Assembly: GCF_008065115.1 (NCBI RefSeq)
Contig: NZ_CP042913.1
Location: 1,896,338-1,960,337 of the forward strand
DNA: 64,000 bases
Reading direction: 5' to 3'
Origin: Bythopirellula goksoeyrii
Lineage (GTDB): Bacteria > Planctomycetota > Planctomycetia > Pirellulales > Lacipirellulaceae
The notes under the pieces are model-generated. The model was given only the letters and a program-made list of their open reading frames with translations. It searched no databases and was not told the DNA's origin. Made by a program: the position numbers and the translations under genes. Position 1 is the first letter of the stretch. Every line of letters starts with the position of its first letter. Below, piece by piece: positions 7,381 to 18,357 of this stretch.

Positions 7381-9565
7381 AGCTTGTTTTCTGAGGTTGT
7401 TCTTTGGGATTCTCTTCCGCCAGTCCATTGAAGGTCTCACTTGTCGCTACGACAGGATTCTCAATGAAGTTCGGCAATCCATTGAGTAGCTCGTTCTGTG
7501 ATCGATGCTGCTGGTTTCCCTCAGAGACTGTCGCACGCACATACGTTCCATCTGCCTTAAGAATTCGTGCTCTCATGTTGTCGCGCAGATAGGTTGGGAC
7601 AATATCCTCGCAGATTCGTTTGCGCAATTCAGAATCTTCAACGGGAAACATAACTTCAACTCGACGATCAAAGTTTCGCGGCATCCAGTCGGCGCTGCTG
7701 AGGAATACCTGCATTTTGTTGCCTTCACCAAACACCAAAATCCGGCTGTGTTCCAAGAAACGATCGACAATACTACGGACCTCGATGCTTTCCGAAATAC
7801 CCGGCAGACCGGGTCGCAAACAACAGATGCCACGAATTACGAGCTCGATCGGCACTCCCGCCTGGCTTGCTTGATAAAGTGCTTCGATAGTTTCCCGATC
7901 AACGAGCGAATTGAGCTTAGCAAAGATTCTAGACTTCTTGCCAGCTCGGGCTCGCTGTGCCTGCTCATTGATTAGTTCAATCGTGCGCTGATGCATATCT
8001 CGTGGGGCCAAAATAAGTTTCTGCCATTCGTGACCTTGAGAGTAGCCTGTGAGGAAATTGAATAGAGCGGAAGCGTCTTCGGCAAACGCTTTGTCCGAAG
8101 TAAATAATCCTAAGTCAGTATAGAGTCGGGCTGTGGTTGGATTGTAGTTGCCTGTGCTGAGATGGACGTAACGTCGGACCTTCTTGCCCTCTTGTCGCAC
8201 AACCATCGCCAGCTTGCAATGAGTCTTGAGATCCATGAAGCCGTAAACGACATGCACCCCAGCCCGTTCCATTTGCCGCGCCCAAATAATGTTGTTGGCT
8301 TCGTCAAATCTTGCTTTGAGTTCAACCAATGCAGTAACTTGCTTCCCGTTTTCGGCGGCTTTGATCAGGGCTCGAACGATCGGGCTGTCACCGCTGGTGC
8401 GATAGAGAGTCTGTTTGATCGCCAGAACATCAGTGTCCTCGGCAGCCTCCTCCACAAATCGGACCACTGGATCGAAGGAGTCGAATGGGTGGTGCAACAG
8501 AATGTCATGCTGGGCGATTTCGGAGAGCATACTCTCGCCACGGCGTAGTCTCACCGGCTGGCGAGGAATGAGGGGGGGATCCCGCAGATCGTTCTTTTCT
8601 ATCAGACGGATCAGATCCCACATGCAGGTCATGTCGAGCATGCCCTGGATGTGATAGACATCAGAGTAGACGCGACCATCCACTTCGTCTCGGACGTGCA
8701 GGCTTTCTTCATTGACGAGCATCTCCAAGAGATCCTCTCCCATTCCGGCTTGGACTTCGAGCCGAACAGCTTCGGATTGTTGTCGTACACGAAGCCTCAT
8801 TTCGATCGCGCGGAGCATGTCATCAGCTTCTTGCTCAAGCACGTCGATGTCCATGTCCCGCGTCATACGGAAAGTTGCGTGATGAGCAATCTCATAGCCG
8901 CCAAAGAGTTCCGGAAGTTTGGCAGCCAGCAAGTCCTCTAGCATGATGTATTTATTCTCGCCAGGTTCCCCTATGTCCACGAAACGTGGCAGAACAGTAG
9001 GCAGCTGGACGACAGCAAATAAATCGGCGGGTCCAACTCCTTTTGACCTTTGCAAGAGGGCAACCAGGTAGAGTCCTCGATTGTGAAACCGTGGACTGGG
9101 ATGGCTCGGATCGATCGCCATTGGAGTGAGCACTGGAAACGCACGTTGTCGAAAGAATTCGTTGATTGTTTTGCGCTGAGATTTATCCAAATCTTTCTCA
9201 GCAAGAATGTGCACGTCATTCTTGGCAAGTTCTGGCAGAATCGCGTCATTAAGACAAGCATACTGATCGACTACCAATTGGCGAGTACGCTCGGTGATAC
9301 GCTGTAACTGAGCCATGGGTGTTAGGCCATCGGCCGAGACATCTTGAGGTGCGACCCCACCAAAAGCTTGTTCTCGTAACCCCGCCACTCGAACCATGAA
9401 GAACTCATCAAGATTCGAGCTGAAGATGGCCAGAAACTTGGCGCGTTCCATGAGTGGATTCGAAGAGTCTTGGGCTTCTTCAAGAACACGCGCGTTGAAT
9501 TCCAGCCAGCTCAACTCGCGGTTGATAAAATGTTCGGGTTGAAACGTATGAACAGGTGTGGTCAT
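7379..9565 (-). CDS. ppk1: Polyphosphate kinase 1
   Basis: PPK1 makes inorganic polyphosphate from ATP reversibly. The protein starts MTTPVHTFQPEHF and goes directly into the family N-terminal domain (INRELSWLEFNARVLEEA). It carries the catalytic sequence DLKTHCKLAMVV, whose His is the autophosphorylated residue, followed by VHLSTGNYNPTTARLYTDLG, and later the second conserved block DRFLEHSRILVFG. At 728 residues it has normal length. The frame extends upstream to a TTG at 9619, but ATG 9565 is chosen because it fits the family N terminus. It is a single gene convergent with the CehA-like gene. Confidence 0.95.
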   Translation of the reverse strand: MTTPVHTFQPEHFINRELSWLEFNARVLEEAQDSSNPLMERAKFLAIFSSNLDEFFMVRVAGLREQAFGGVAPQDVSADGLTPMAQLQRITERTRQLVVDQYACLNDAILPELAKNDVHILAEKDLDKSQRKTINEFFRQRAFPVLTPMAIDPSHPSPRFHNRGLYLVALLQRSKGVGPADLFAVVQLPTVLPRFVDIGEPGENKYIMLEDLLAAKLPELFGGYEIAHHATFRMTRDMDIDVLEQEADDMLRAIEMRLRVRQQSEAVRLEVQAGMGEDLLEMLVNEESLHVRDEVDGRVYSDVYHIQGMLDMTCMWDLIRLIEKNDLRDPPLIPRQPVRLRRGESMLSEIAQHDILLHHPFDSFDPVVRFVEEAAEDTDVLAIKQTLYRTSGDSPIVRALIKAAENGKQVTALVELKARFDEANNIIWARQMERAGVHVVYGFMDLKTHCKLAMVVRQEGKKVRRYVHLSTGNYNPTTARLYTDLGLFTSDKAFAEDASALFNFLTGYSQGHEWQKLILAPRDMHQRTIELINEQAQRARAGKKSRIFAKLNSLVDRETIEALYQASQAGVPIELVIRGICCLRPGLPGISESIEVRSIVDRFLEHSRILVFGEGNKMQVFLSSADWMPRNFDRRVEVMFPVEDSELRKRICEDIVPTYLRDNMRARILKADGTYVRATVSEGNQQHRSQNELLNGLPNFIENPVVATSETFNGLAEENPKEQPQKTS

Positions 9566-9723
9566 GCCCGATATTTTCTGGGAGTGGTCTGATGGACGAA
9601 AAGTTAACAAACCCTTCAATTATAGTTCATCCACATGAAGAAATGTGGAAGGCCTCATCCAGACCCCGCTTGTAGGCTAACTGCCTAAACACCGCTATGC
9701 AAAGGGGATGAATACCAATTATA

Positions 9724-11649
9724 TCAAACAGGCATGTGATTTGCGGTTCGGCGAGTATTTCGAGCAGAAGGTCCGAGAATCTCTGCTATCTCCTCAGTAT
9801 CGAGCATTTCTCGCTCGAGAAGCGCCATTGAAAGTGCTTCCAGTTTACTTGCATTCTCCGTCAACATGCGGTTCGCCCGGTCATCGGCAGAATGGAGGAT
9901 TTTTGCAACTTCTTCGTCGATGATTTGAGCCGTTCGTTCGCTGAATGTTCGGTGCTCATGAGCCATTTCTCGTCCTAGAAACGGTTGTTCCTCTCCATTG
10001 CTATAAGCGACTGGTCCCAGACGTTCGCTCATCCCCCAGCGCGTCACCATCCGCCGAGCTAGATCAGTCGCCCTATTGAGATCACTTTCGGCACCGGCGC
10101 TGAATTCGTCGAATTGAATTTTCTCCGCAGCCCGGCCAGCCAAGGCCATCGTGAGTGTAGCAATCATCTGACTTTGACTTGTGTTATAGCGGTCCTCCTC
10201 CGGAACGAGTTGTGTCACTCCGAGCGAACGTCCACGAGGGATTATCGTCACCTTGTGGACCGGTTCACAGTCAGGCACCATCCAAGCAACGAGTGCGTGG
10301 CCTGCTTCGTGGTAGGCGACAAGCTTCTTTTCGTCCGCAGTGAGAATCTCCTCACGTGCGGCACCCATCAGGATTTTGTCTCGAGCATACTCAAAATCTT
10401 CTGGTTCTACTTTGTCCTTGTCGTGACGAATCGCCCAGAGAGCTGCTTCATTGACCAGATTGCGAATGTCGGCGCCAGTAAGTCCTGAAGTTGCACGCGC
10501 AAGTTTTTCAAAGTCGACATCCTCTGTCAGGGGGACCTTTTTGCTATGCAATTCGAACAACTCTTCACGACCCTTGACCGTTGGCCTGTCGACTGTCACA
10601 TGACGATCAAATCGACCGGGCCGCAAAAGCGCTGGGTCAAGAACGTCAGGACGGTTTGTCGCGGCCAACACGATTACCGTTGAAGTCGGACTAAAACCAT
10701 CCATCTCACTAAGTATCTGATTGAGCGTTTGCTCTCGTTCATCATGACCCCCTCCCAACCCGGCCCCTCTTTGGCGACCGACTGCATCGATTTCGTCGAT
10801 GAATAGAATTGCGGGCGAATTTTCTTGCGCCGTTTTGAACATGTCACGGACGCGTCCAGCACCCACTCCCACAAACATTTGAATAAACTCAGAACCATTG
10901 ATCGAAAAAAACGGGACGCCTGCCTCACCGGCAACAGCCCGAGCCAGCAAGGTTTTTCCTGTTCCCGGGGGACCCATCAAGAGTACGCCCTTGGGGACTT
11001 GGGCTCCTAGGCGCTGAAATCTGGGAGCATCTTTAAGGTAGAGAACGATCTCTTCGAGATCCTTCTTGACTCCCGTGAGCCCTGCGACGTCATTGAAGGT
11101 CACTTTGCGATCGCTTGCTTCATAGCGCCGAGCAGGGCTCTTAATGACTCCGCCGAGCATTCCTCCGCCCATCATTTGTTCTCTAGTGCGGCGCATCATG
11201 TTCCAGGCAAACACCACTAAGAGACCCATTCCCATGAGCGAAAGCAGAAAAAAGACATCGTCGTAGGTCGTGGGATCCTCGGCCGATACCTCCACTTTTT
11301 TCTTCTGCAACTCGGCGAGCCAACTCTCTCCTACCTGCTCAGGTAAGATCGCCTGGAATTTGGTTATCGGCTCTTGCTTAGCGTCGGCAGGAGTCTTTGG
11401 GTCGGTAGGCTCTGGAACGACTCCCTCACGAAATATACCCACCACTTTGTTCTTGGCAATCTTAATACTTTTGACATTGCCGGCCTCGATTTCATCGATC
11501 AGTTGACTATACGAAATCGTTGTATCAGTCTTCCAAGCGGAGAACAAAAGCAACACGGTAGCGATCGCCAGCAGCGACAACGTAAACCAGTGCATGGATC
11601 TGCGTGGCTGTGCAGGTTTCTTAGGGCGATCTTCGTCTTGGTCGTTCAT
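9724..11649 (-). CDS. ftsH: ATP-dependent zinc metalloprotease FtsH
   Basis: FtsH is a membrane-anchored AAA+ protease that degrades misfolded and regulatory proteins. In this 641-residue copy the first transmembrane segment is [18 protein letters not shown], a periplasmic domain follows, and the second segment is [18 protein letters not shown]. The AAA part has Walker A GPPGTGKT, Walker [12 protein letters not shown] and the second region of homology [19 protein letters not shown]. The peptidase site is HEAGH, with the third zinc ligand in a [12 protein letters not shown] context. Length and order are standard and all active residues are intact. ATG at 11649; no partner gene overlaps it. Confidence 0.97.
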   Translation of the reverse strand: MNDQDEDRPKKPAQPRRSMHWFTLSLLAIATVLLLFSAWKTDTTISYSQLIDEIEAGNVKSIKIAKNKVVGIFREGVVPEPTDPKTPADAKQEPITKFQAILPEQVGESWLAELQKKKVEVSAEDPTTYDDVFFLLSLMGMGLLVVFAWNMMRRTREQMMGGGMLGGVIKSPARRYEASDRKVTFNDVAGLTGVKKDLEEIVLYLKDAPRFQRLGAQVPKGVLLMGPPGTGKTLLARAVAGEAGVPFFSINGSEFIQMFVGVGAGRVRDMFKTAQENSPAILFIDEIDAVGRQRGAGLGGGHDEREQTLNQILSEMDGFSPTSTVIVLAATNRPDVLDPALLRPGRFDRHVTVDRPTVKGREELFELHSKKVPLTEDVDFEKLARATSGLTGADIRNLVNEAALWAIRHDKDKVEPEDFEYARDKILMGAAREEILTADEKKLVAYHEAGHALVAWMVPDCEPVHKVTIIPRGRSLGVTQLVPEEDRYNTSQSQMIATLTMALAGRAAEKIQFDEFSAGAESDLNRATDLARRMVTRWGMSERLGPVAYSNGEEQPFLGREMAHEHRTFSERTAQIIDEEVAKILHSADDRANRMLTENASKLEALSMALLEREMLDTEEIAEILGPSARNTRRTANHMPV

Positions 11650-11739
11650 TCAAATCCTAAAAACACTCTATACTTGAATCGTACTGTCACTTGCACGGGG
11701 GGAACGCTTAGGTAGAGGAAACAGGCTTCGTTTTAGGCC

Positions 11740-12429
11740 TCAATCAAACCTCTCGATAGATTTACGCTGCCCCTTCTCAAAGGTGGCTTCAGCTACTTTC
11801 TTACCGGTTTCATCGTACTCGACTACAACTCCGTCGAGCTTACCATCCACAAAATTAGTTTCCTGTTTAACTGTGCCATCAGGATAGTACGTTGTCCGCG
11901 ACCCTTCTAACTTGCCATCCACGAAATTGAATTTGGCTTTGGGCGTCTTGCCATCTTCATAGAAGCTACTCCACTCCCCGTCCCGTACGCCATCTTTGAA
12001 GCTTTGAACGTCTTCCAAAGTTCCGTCTGCAAGAAACATCTCAACCTTACCATCTGGTTTACCATTCTTAAAAACAATGTTCCTACGGAGTTGACCGTTT
12101 GGATGCCAATAGCTCCACTCCCCTGTGATCACTCCAAACTTATATTGTCCTTCGCTAAACTTTTGGCCATCTGGATAGTATTCAATGTAGGCACCGTCAC
12201 TGACCACGGTATCGTCAGACATGATCGCTTCCTCTCGCTCCAGGCGAAGCTGACCGTCCTCGTACTTCCCTTGAGCTTTTCTGTGTGTGACTACCGATGG
12301 AGGTGGTTCCTCGCCTAGTTCTTTGAGGTACACGGGCTCTGCTTTCGCCTCCTGTGCCATAGAGGTTGCTGCAATCACTGTTGGCCAACAGAGTACGACA
12401 AACATGAGTGTATAGACAGATATGCGCAT
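11740..12429 (-). CDS. Secreted MORN-variant repeat protein (YwqK family)
   Basis: A signal peptide (VYTLMFVVLCWPTVIAATSMAQ) is followed by seven or so copies of a 20-24-residue MORN-like repeat, with units such as YPDGQKFSEGQYKFGVITGE, HPNGQLRRNIVFKNGKPDG and YYPDGTVKQETNFVDGKLDG. Repeat proteins of this kind are often annotated as YwqK antitoxin-like, but the signal peptide argues for an exported beta-structured protein, and no toxin partner is adjacent. An AGGAA sequence lies 6 bases upstream of ATG 12429. Function is unknown; the fold is the confident part. Confidence 0.8.
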   Translation of the reverse strand: MRISVYTLMFVVLCWPTVIAATSMAQEAKAEPVYLKELGEEPPPSVVTHRKAQGKYEDGQLRLEREEAIMSDDTVVSDGAYIEYYPDGQKFSEGQYKFGVITGEWSYWHPNGQLRRNIVFKNGKPDGKVEMFLADGTLEDVQSFKDGVRDGEWSSFYEDGKTPKAKFNFVDGKLEGSRTTYYPDGTVKQETNFVDGKLDGVVVEYDETGKKVAEATFEKGQRKSIERFD

Positions 12430-12620
12430 TTTCGATTCCTAAGCTTTCTATATGTTCTGAGAACAACGACTCAATAGGTATTGTTTGATGTTTTTTCAGT
12501 TGATTAGTAGTATGAACCAATCTTTTATCCGGAAGTAATTTGGTTCTTGTGCAGTACTAAGTTTTTCAACGAACTGGGTGTCAATGTAGGGAATGAAAGG
12601 ATTGCCGCGATTTGATTACG

Positions 12621-13904
12621 CTAAACATGCCATTCCGCGGGAAGGCATGCATCTTTCTCGACAACCAGGATTCCATCCCTCAGCGAACAAACCTCGTTCA
12701 CTTCACAATCTGGCCGGTCTCCTGGATTGACGACTTGTGCCCCTGGACCAATACGACAATTCTTATCCACGATCGCTTTCTCAATGAGCGTTCCATCTCC
12801 AATTCCCATGGCTGGCCACTCATCCGTGTGTCTGGTTGCTCCCGGTGATTCATAGAAGTCGGCACCCATGATGATGGAATCGCGTATGGTCACGTTGCGA
12901 CCGATCTTGCAGCGAAGCCCTATTACACTGTTAACAATATGCGTACCGGGTTCAATGATACAGCCATCCGCAACCAGGCTGCTTTCGATCGTAGCTCCGT
13001 CGAAGCGAGTAGGTGGCAGGAAGCGAGGCCGAGAATAAATAACTGCCTCGGAATCTGTCAGTTCAAAGGGAGCATTTGGGAGGGTAAGCTGCAGATTCGC
13101 TTCAAAGAAAGATCGGATCGTACCAATATCTTCCCAATAGCCATCAAAAAGGTGAAGCTGAACCTTGCGAGTGCCAATTGAAGTTGGAAATACTTCTCTG
13201 CCGAAGTCGCGATGGTCCGTGTTTTCCAATGCCGAGGCTAAGACATCGGCATTGAAAATATAGATCCCCATACTAGCCAAACAGTCGCGGCCCATACTCG
13301 ACACTCCATGGGCATCAATCCAAGCAGGCGACGTTCGCACTGAGTTCAATTCTTCTTCTGTCTTCGGCTTTTCAGCAAAACGAATTACCCGGCCCGTATC
13401 GTCGGCTCGCATGATTCCTAACCCACCGGCCTCATGGCTATGGACCGGCTTGGCGGCAATCGTGATGTCAGCGCCCGACTCGCGATGGGTCTTGAGCATC
13501 TCGGTAAAGTCCATGTGATAGAGTTGGTCGCCGGAAAGGATGACGACATACTTCGTGCCAGGTTGAGTGAGATAGCGTAGGTTTTTTCGTACGGCATCCG
13601 CAGTCCCCTGATACCAGTCGGTCCCTTCAGCCATGGTCTGCTGGGCGGCCAATAACTCGACAAATCCAGCGCTGAAGTTGTCGAATCGGTACGTGCCACG
13701 AATGTGCCGATGCAAACTCACGGAGAGAAACTGCGTCAGCACATAGATTCGATTCAACCCGCTGTTGAGACAATTTGAGAGTGGAATGTCTATAAGTCGA
13801 TACTTGCCTGCCAACGGAACTGCCGGCTTGGAGCGATATTTAGTCAGTGGCATCAATCGTGAACCCTGGCCTCCGCCTAAGACAACGGCGATCGTATTTC
13901 GCAT
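12621..13904 (-). CDS. glgC: Glucose-1-phosphate adenylyltransferase
   Basis: GlgC makes ADP-glucose from glucose-1-phosphate and ATP, the first committed step of glycogen synthesis. The N terminus has the nucleotide-binding GGGQGSRLMPLTKYRSKPAV; further landmarks are WYQGTADAVRKN, LSGDQLYHMDF, RFAEKPKTEEEL, the sugar-phosphate site DGYWEDIGTIRSF and a C-terminal left-handed beta-helix (IEPGTHIVNSVIGLRCKIGR). Length, 427 residues, is normal. AGGA lies upstream of ATG 13904. It is about 50 bases downstream of leuS on the same strand, but no functional link is evident. Confidence 0.95.
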   Translation of the reverse strand: MRNTIAVVLGGGQGSRLMPLTKYRSKPAVPLAGKYRLIDIPLSNCLNSGLNRIYVLTQFLSVSLHRHIRGTYRFDNFSAGFVELLAAQQTMAEGTDWYQGTADAVRKNLRYLTQPGTKYVVILSGDQLYHMDFTEMLKTHRESGADITIAAKPVHSHEAGGLGIMRADDTGRVIRFAEKPKTEEELNSVRTSPAWIDAHGVSSMGRDCLASMGIYIFNADVLASALENTDHRDFGREVFPTSIGTRKVQLHLFDGYWEDIGTIRSFFEANLQLTLPNAPFELTDSEAVIYSRPRFLPPTRFDGATIESSLVADGCIIEPGTHIVNSVIGLRCKIGRNVTIRDSIIMGADFYESPGATRHTDEWPAMGIGDGTLIEKAIVDKNCRIGPGAQVVNPGDRPDCEVNEVCSLRDGILVVEKDACLPAEWHV

Positions 13905-13956
13905 GAGAAGTTGGTCCTTTTATATTGCGAGCGTTCGTTGATAATCCGAATCGCCT

Positions 13957-16848
13957 CTAATTCTTCACGACAAAGCTAACCATCCGCCCGGGCACCGCAA
14001 TCACTTTGGCAATTTGCTTGCCATCGAGATACTCTAAAATACTCGCGTCCTGTCGGGCCAATTCTTCCATCATATCCGCATTCGCATCGGCAGGCACGGT
14101 GATCTTTCCACGTAGTTTGCCGTTTACTTGCACGGGGATTTCCACTGTGGACTCAACCAGCACTCCTTCATCGTAAGACGGCCAGGGTTCATAAGCCAGT
14201 GTATTCTCGTGGCCCAGCGCCTGCCACAACTCTTCGGCTATGTGTGGGGCAAAAGGGGCCAATAGAAGAACAAAGGGCTCCAACACGGCGCGGGGCTGGC
14301 GGTCATTCTTAGTGAAGTAGTTTGTGAATTCCATCATGCGGGCGATGGCGGTGTTAAAAGACAGTTTAGCGATGTCCTCGGTAACGGCTTTGATTGTCTT
14401 GTGGAGTACTCTTAGTTCCTCGTCATTGGGCTCCTCATCACAAACCGCAGAATTTAGCTCAATCGATTCTGCCCGATCATCCACAATCAATCGCCATACT
14501 CGGCAGAGAAAGCCAAACACACCGTTTACCCCTTCCATGCTCCAAGGCTTGGTAGCCTCCAGCGGACCCATGAACATCTCATACAACCGCAGCGAATCGG
14601 CACCGTATTCCTTAACTACAAGATCAGGGTTGATGACGTTCCCTCGACTCTTGGACATCTTAAATACACAGGAATGCACTTGAATTGAGTGGTCATCCTT
14701 GAGAACAAATCGGCCATCGACTTTTTCGACCATGCTTTCATTTAACCAAAGAATTGCCCATTTCTTATCATCAAATAAATATTTTCCTTGGCCCCTGTAA
14801 GTTGCTGTGACTATCTCTTCCGCAGATAGAACGGTGCCTGATTCAACTCCTTCAAGGACATGAGGTGGGACAGAAGCAAGTGATACCCATTCGCCATCGC
14901 ATTTAACCGCTCTGTACTCTAATTCACCCAGAATCATTCCTTGGTTGATCAACTTCTGAAAAGGCTCGGCCGTGCTGACAACACCTCGGTCAAAAAGCAC
15001 CTTGTGCCAGAACCGTGCGTAGAGCAAATGGAGCACGGCATGTTCTGCTCCGCCGACGTAAAGATCAATCGGCATCCAAGCCTTTTCGATCTCTGGATCG
15101 ATTGCCACCTTGGTATTGTCGGGATCCAGAAACCGCAGATAGTACCAGCAGCTACCCGCCCATTGGGGCATCGTGTTGGTTTCTCGCTTGTAGTGCACTC
15201 CATCGATGACGGGGTAAAGCCATTCATCGGGGGCCTTATCCAAAGGAGGCTCGGGGCGACCGTGCGGTTTGAAGTCTTCGAGATGCGGCAGATCCACAGG
15301 TAAATTGGCTTCGTCCACCGCACGAATACGACCTGTGGGATTGCCTTCGTCGTCGAGTTCGTGAAGTATGGGAAATGGTTCACCCCAAAATCGTTGACGA
15401 CTGAAGAGCCAATCGCGGAGTTTGTAGTTGACGGCTTCACGGGCCAGGCCGCGAGTAGAGAGGGATTCAGTGATCTTTCTCTTTAATTGAGCGGTGGAGA
15501 GGCCATCGAACTCATCGGAGTTGATAGCCGTACCTTGGTCCGTGAAAACTTGCTCGCCGGCGAGAATTCTTTCCAGATCGCCCTGGGGGACGTTGTCTCC
15601 CGGCTTAACGACGCACTTGATTGGGATCTTGTATTGCTCAGCGAATTCAAAGTCGCGCTCGTCATGGGCAGGGACTGCCATAATAGCCCCCGTGCCATAG
15701 CTGATCAAAACATAATCGGCGATCCATATTGGCACCTGTTCTCCATTGGCCGGGTTGATCGCGTAGCTGCCGGTAAAGACACCCGTCTTTTCCTTGGCCA
15801 GTTCCGTGCGATCCAGATCGCTCTTAGCGGCGGCTTGTTCACAGTACTTTTTCACAGCGGTAGCATGATCAGCGGTGGTTAGCCGCTCCACAAATGGATG
15901 TTCCGGAGCGATCACCATGTAGGTTGCCCCAAACAGCGTGTCAGGTCGCGTGGTATAAATCCGCAGAACATCATCTGACGGTTTCCTGGGAAAGTTTTGG
16001 ACTGGTCCCTTCAGCGACCAGTTTGCTTCAGAGCCCAGGTAAAAGTCTACTTCCGCCCCTGTGCTGCGACCTATCCAATTCCGCTGCAACGCCTTCACGC
16101 TTTCGGGCCAATCCACAAGTTCCAAATCGGATTCCAAGCGGCTCGCATAAGAAGTGATCCGCAGCATCCATTGCCGCAGGGGGCGTCGCTCGACGGGATG
16201 GCTTCCGCGCTCACTCTTCCCATCGATTACTTCTTCATTGGCTAGCACCGTCCCCAATGCTGGGCACCAATTCACCGGCGCAAAGCTTTGAAACGCCAAG
16301 CGATGCTCGTCGCGATACTCACGTACCGCATCCTCTCCCGCATCGGCCACCTCCGTGGGAATCGGTAACTCCGCAATGGGCCGACCCTTCTGTTGCTGCT
16401 CATCGAACCAGGTGTCGTAGATCTGCAAGAAGATCCACTGAGTCCAGCGGAAGTACTCAACATCGGTGGTGGCCAGTTCCCGTGACCAGTCGTAGCTGAA
16501 GCCAAGCATCTTCAACTGCCGGCGGAATGTGTCGATATTTTTCTCGGTCTGAATCCGCGGATGCTCCCCTGTTTTGATCGCATGCTCTTCGGCCGGGAGC
16601 CCAAAGGCATCGAACCCCATGGGGTGCAAAACACTCTTTCCCTGCATGCGGGCGGCCCGGCAAACGATGTCGGTAGCTGTGTACCCTTCGGGATGGCCGA
16701 CATGCAGCCCGTCGCCACTTGGGTAGGGGAACATATCAAGTGCATACAGCTTTTCTCCCGTGGGCATCTGGGGAGAGGCAAAAGTCTGGTTCTGATCCCA
16801 GTAGGCTTGCCACTTGGGTTCGACGGTGGCCGGATTGTATCGTGGCAT
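13957..16848 (-). CDS. leuS: Leucine--tRNA ligase
   Basis: Leucyl-tRNA synthetase of class I, 963 residues. The HIGH-type motif is [15 protein letters not shown] near residue 42 and the KMSKS motif is [13 protein letters not shown]. The CP1 editing domain is present ([41 protein letters not shown]). It is about 100 residues longer than the E. coli enzyme; the extra length includes a segment between the editing domain and KMSKS (roughly [15 protein letters not shown] to LKDDHSIQV). The C-terminal domain [15 protein letters not shown] is typical. ATG 16848 directly precedes the family start [16 protein letters not shown]. Confidence 0.97.
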   Translation of the reverse strand: MPRYNPATVEPKWQAYWDQNQTFASPQMPTGEKLYALDMFPYPSGDGLHVGHPEGYTATDIVCRAARMQGKSVLHPMGFDAFGLPAEEHAIKTGEHPRIQTEKNIDTFRRQLKMLGFSYDWSRELATTDVEYFRWTQWIFLQIYDTWFDEQQQKGRPIAELPIPTEVADAGEDAVREYRDEHRLAFQSFAPVNWCPALGTVLANEEVIDGKSERGSHPVERRPLRQWMLRITSYASRLESDLELVDWPESVKALQRNWIGRSTGAEVDFYLGSEANWSLKGPVQNFPRKPSDDVLRIYTTRPDTLFGATYMVIAPEHPFVERLTTADHATAVKKYCEQAAAKSDLDRTELAKEKTGVFTGSYAINPANGEQVPIWIADYVLISYGTGAIMAVPAHDERDFEFAEQYKIPIKCVVKPGDNVPQGDLERILAGEQVFTDQGTAINSDEFDGLSTAQLKRKITESLSTRGLAREAVNYKLRDWLFSRQRFWGEPFPILHELDDEGNPTGRIRAVDEANLPVDLPHLEDFKPHGRPEPPLDKAPDEWLYPVIDGVHYKRETNTMPQWAGSCWYYLRFLDPDNTKVAIDPEIEKAWMPIDLYVGGAEHAVLHLLYARFWHKVLFDRGVVSTAEPFQKLINQGMILGELEYRAVKCDGEWVSLASVPPHVLEGVESGTVLSAEEIVTATYRGQGKYLFDDKKWAILWLNESMVEKVDGRFVLKDDHSIQVHSCVFKMSKSRGNVINPDLVVKEYGADSLRLYEMFMGPLEATKPWSMEGVNGVFGFLCRVWRLIVDDRAESIELNSAVCDEEPNDEELRVLHKTIKAVTEDIAKLSFNTAIARMMEFTNYFTKNDRQPRAVLEPFVLLLAPFAPHIAEELWQALGHENTLAYEPWPSYDEGVLVESTVEIPVQVNGKLRGKITVPADANADMMEELARQDASILEYLDGKQIAKVIAVPGRMVSFVVKN

Positions 16849-17009
16849 AAGGAGAATTACGGGACGCGGATTGGGATTGCTGAATTAGGATACACAGAAA
16901 CGCTAATTCTACAGTAGCAAAGCACTTGCGCGAACCGCGTGCCAGTTGACGTTCTTAGCCCGGGCCAACTACGATGGCCAGATTCGATACCCTTGTTGTG
17001 ACCCTTTAA

Positions 17010-18314
17010 ATGAAGAATATGGACAAGACTAAGGTAGGCATTATCGGACTTGGGACCGTCGGTTCAGGCGTGGCTCGGCTGCTGCTGGACTATGGCGACC
17101 GCACGGGCCGACATGCGGGCCGCACCCTTTGGCTGGAAAAGGCTGTAGTCCGGGATTTGGACAAGGCGCGGGACTGCGACTTGCCAGCTGGGGTGCTAAC
17201 CGACGATATCGACGAGGTGCTCAGCAACCCCGAGATTGAAGTGGTGGCCCAACTCATCGGCGGGCTTGAACCTGCTCGCACAATCATGCTCAAGCTGCTC
17301 GAAAGTGGCAAAGACGTTGTCACGGCCAACAAGGCCCTACTTGCCCAGCACGGCCCGGAGTTATTCGACCGTGCTCGTGAACTGGGTCGCTCCATCGCTT
17401 TCGAAGCGTCAGTTGCCGGTGGGATTCCCATCATTGCCAATATCGGTCAGTGTTTGTCGGCCAATCAAATTGAATCGCTTTTTGGCATTCTCAATGGCAC
17501 AAGCAACTTTATTCTCTCTGAGATGCACGAAAATGGCACCGCCTATGCAGATGTGCTTGCTGAGGCTCAAGAGCTGGGCTATGCCGAGGCCGATCCCACG
17601 ATGGACGTCGATGGGTCAGATGCAACGCAAAAGCTAGCGATCCTCGCTCACTTGGCCTTCGGAGCCCGCGTCGACTGGCAAGATATCCCTCGCACCGGTA
17701 TCGACAATCTCGATGTGGCGGATGTTCAATACGCTGAGGAGATGGGCTACACGATCAAGCTCTTGGCTGTGGCACAATTGGTGGACGAGGGCTTGGAACT
17801 CCATGTCTCACCTACACTGCTGAAATTAGGCACCCCACTGGCCGAAGTGAGTGGCCCATTCAACGCCATTCGTGTCATCGGCGACGCTGTGGGTCCTCTT
17901 TTATTCTACGGAGCTGGAGCGGGACAGATGCCTACGGCTTCGGCCGTAGTGGCCGACTTAATCGACACGGCCGTTGGCCGCACGGAAATTACCTTCAAGA
18001 CACTCGAACTCTGGTCCAACCGCCAGGCGCGGGTCACCGCCAACGACTACGCTCAGGCCAAGGGTCGATTTTATATTCGGGCGAATGTACAGGACCATCC
18101 CGGTGTACTCGCTCAGGTTGCCACCGCCTTAGGGCGCCAGGAAGTATCCATCGCCTCGGTACTGCAACACGAAGCAGATGAAGGCAGCCATATTTTGCCC
18201 CTAGTGATCATGACCCACGAAACCACCGAAGGTGCCGCCGCGAAAGCGTGCGAGGAGATCGCGTCCTTCGAAAGCGTGCAAGGATCCTTGGTCCGCATGT
18301 GGGTTCGAGACTGA
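17010..18314 (+). CDS. hom: Homoserine dehydrogenase
   Basis: This enzyme reduces aspartate semialdehyde to homoserine with NAD(P)H. The 434-residue protein has a Rossmann motif GIIGLGTVGSGVARLL at the start, then VVTANKALLAQHG, FEASVAGGIPIIANI and the catalytic-domain sequence LNGTSNFILSEM with GYAEADPTMDVDGSDA. A C-terminal ACT domain (HPGVLAQVATALGRQEVSIASV) suggests feedback control by an amino acid, as in threonine-sensitive enzymes. ATG 17010 or the in-frame ATG 17019 may start. It is followed after 43 bases by an ApgM-like gene and then lysC, forming an aspartate-pathway block. Confidence 0.96.
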   Translation: MKNMDKTKVGIIGLGTVGSGVARLLLDYGDRTGRHAGRTLWLEKAVVRDLDKARDCDLPAGVLTDDIDEVLSNPEIEVVAQLIGGLEPARTIMLKLLESGKDVVTANKALLAQHGPELFDRARELGRSIAFEASVAGGIPIIANIGQCLSANQIESLFGILNGTSNFILSEMHENGTAYADVLAEAQELGYAEADPTMDVDGSDATQKLAILAHLAFGARVDWQDIPRTGIDNLDVADVQYAEEMGYTIKLLAVAQLVDEGLELHVSPTLLKLGTPLAEVSGPFNAIRVIGDAVGPLLFYGAGAGQMPTASAVVADLIDTAVGRTEITFKTLELWSNRQARVTANDYAQAKGRFYIRANVQDHPGVLAQVATALGRQEVSIASVLQHEADEGSHILPLVIMTHETTEGAAAKACEEIASFESVQGSLVRMWVRD

Positions 18315-18327
18315 TATTCCTCGACGG

Positions 18328-18349
18328 ACTGGTCGCTTCAGCGACCAGT
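18328..18349. repeat. Perfect 10-bp hairpin ACTGGTCGCT-TC-AGCGACCAGT in front of the apgM-like gene
   Basis: A perfect stem of ten base pairs with a two-base TC loop ends eight bases before the ATG at 18358. No T-run follows on the plus strand. In this position it would occupy the ribosome-binding region. It looks like a member of the dispersed palindromes of this genome and may also affect expression. Confidence 0.7.
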
Positions 18350-18357
18350 AAAACACC

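Noticed and set aside
11740-12429. YwqK-type antitoxin of a toxin-antitoxin module
   Set aside because: The protein has a signal peptide and no adjacent toxin; the MORN-like repeats alone do not support a TA role.
14949-15440. Minus-strand frame of 163 residues in leuS
   Set aside because: Same-strand alternative frame inside the leucyl-tRNA synthetase with no independent signal.
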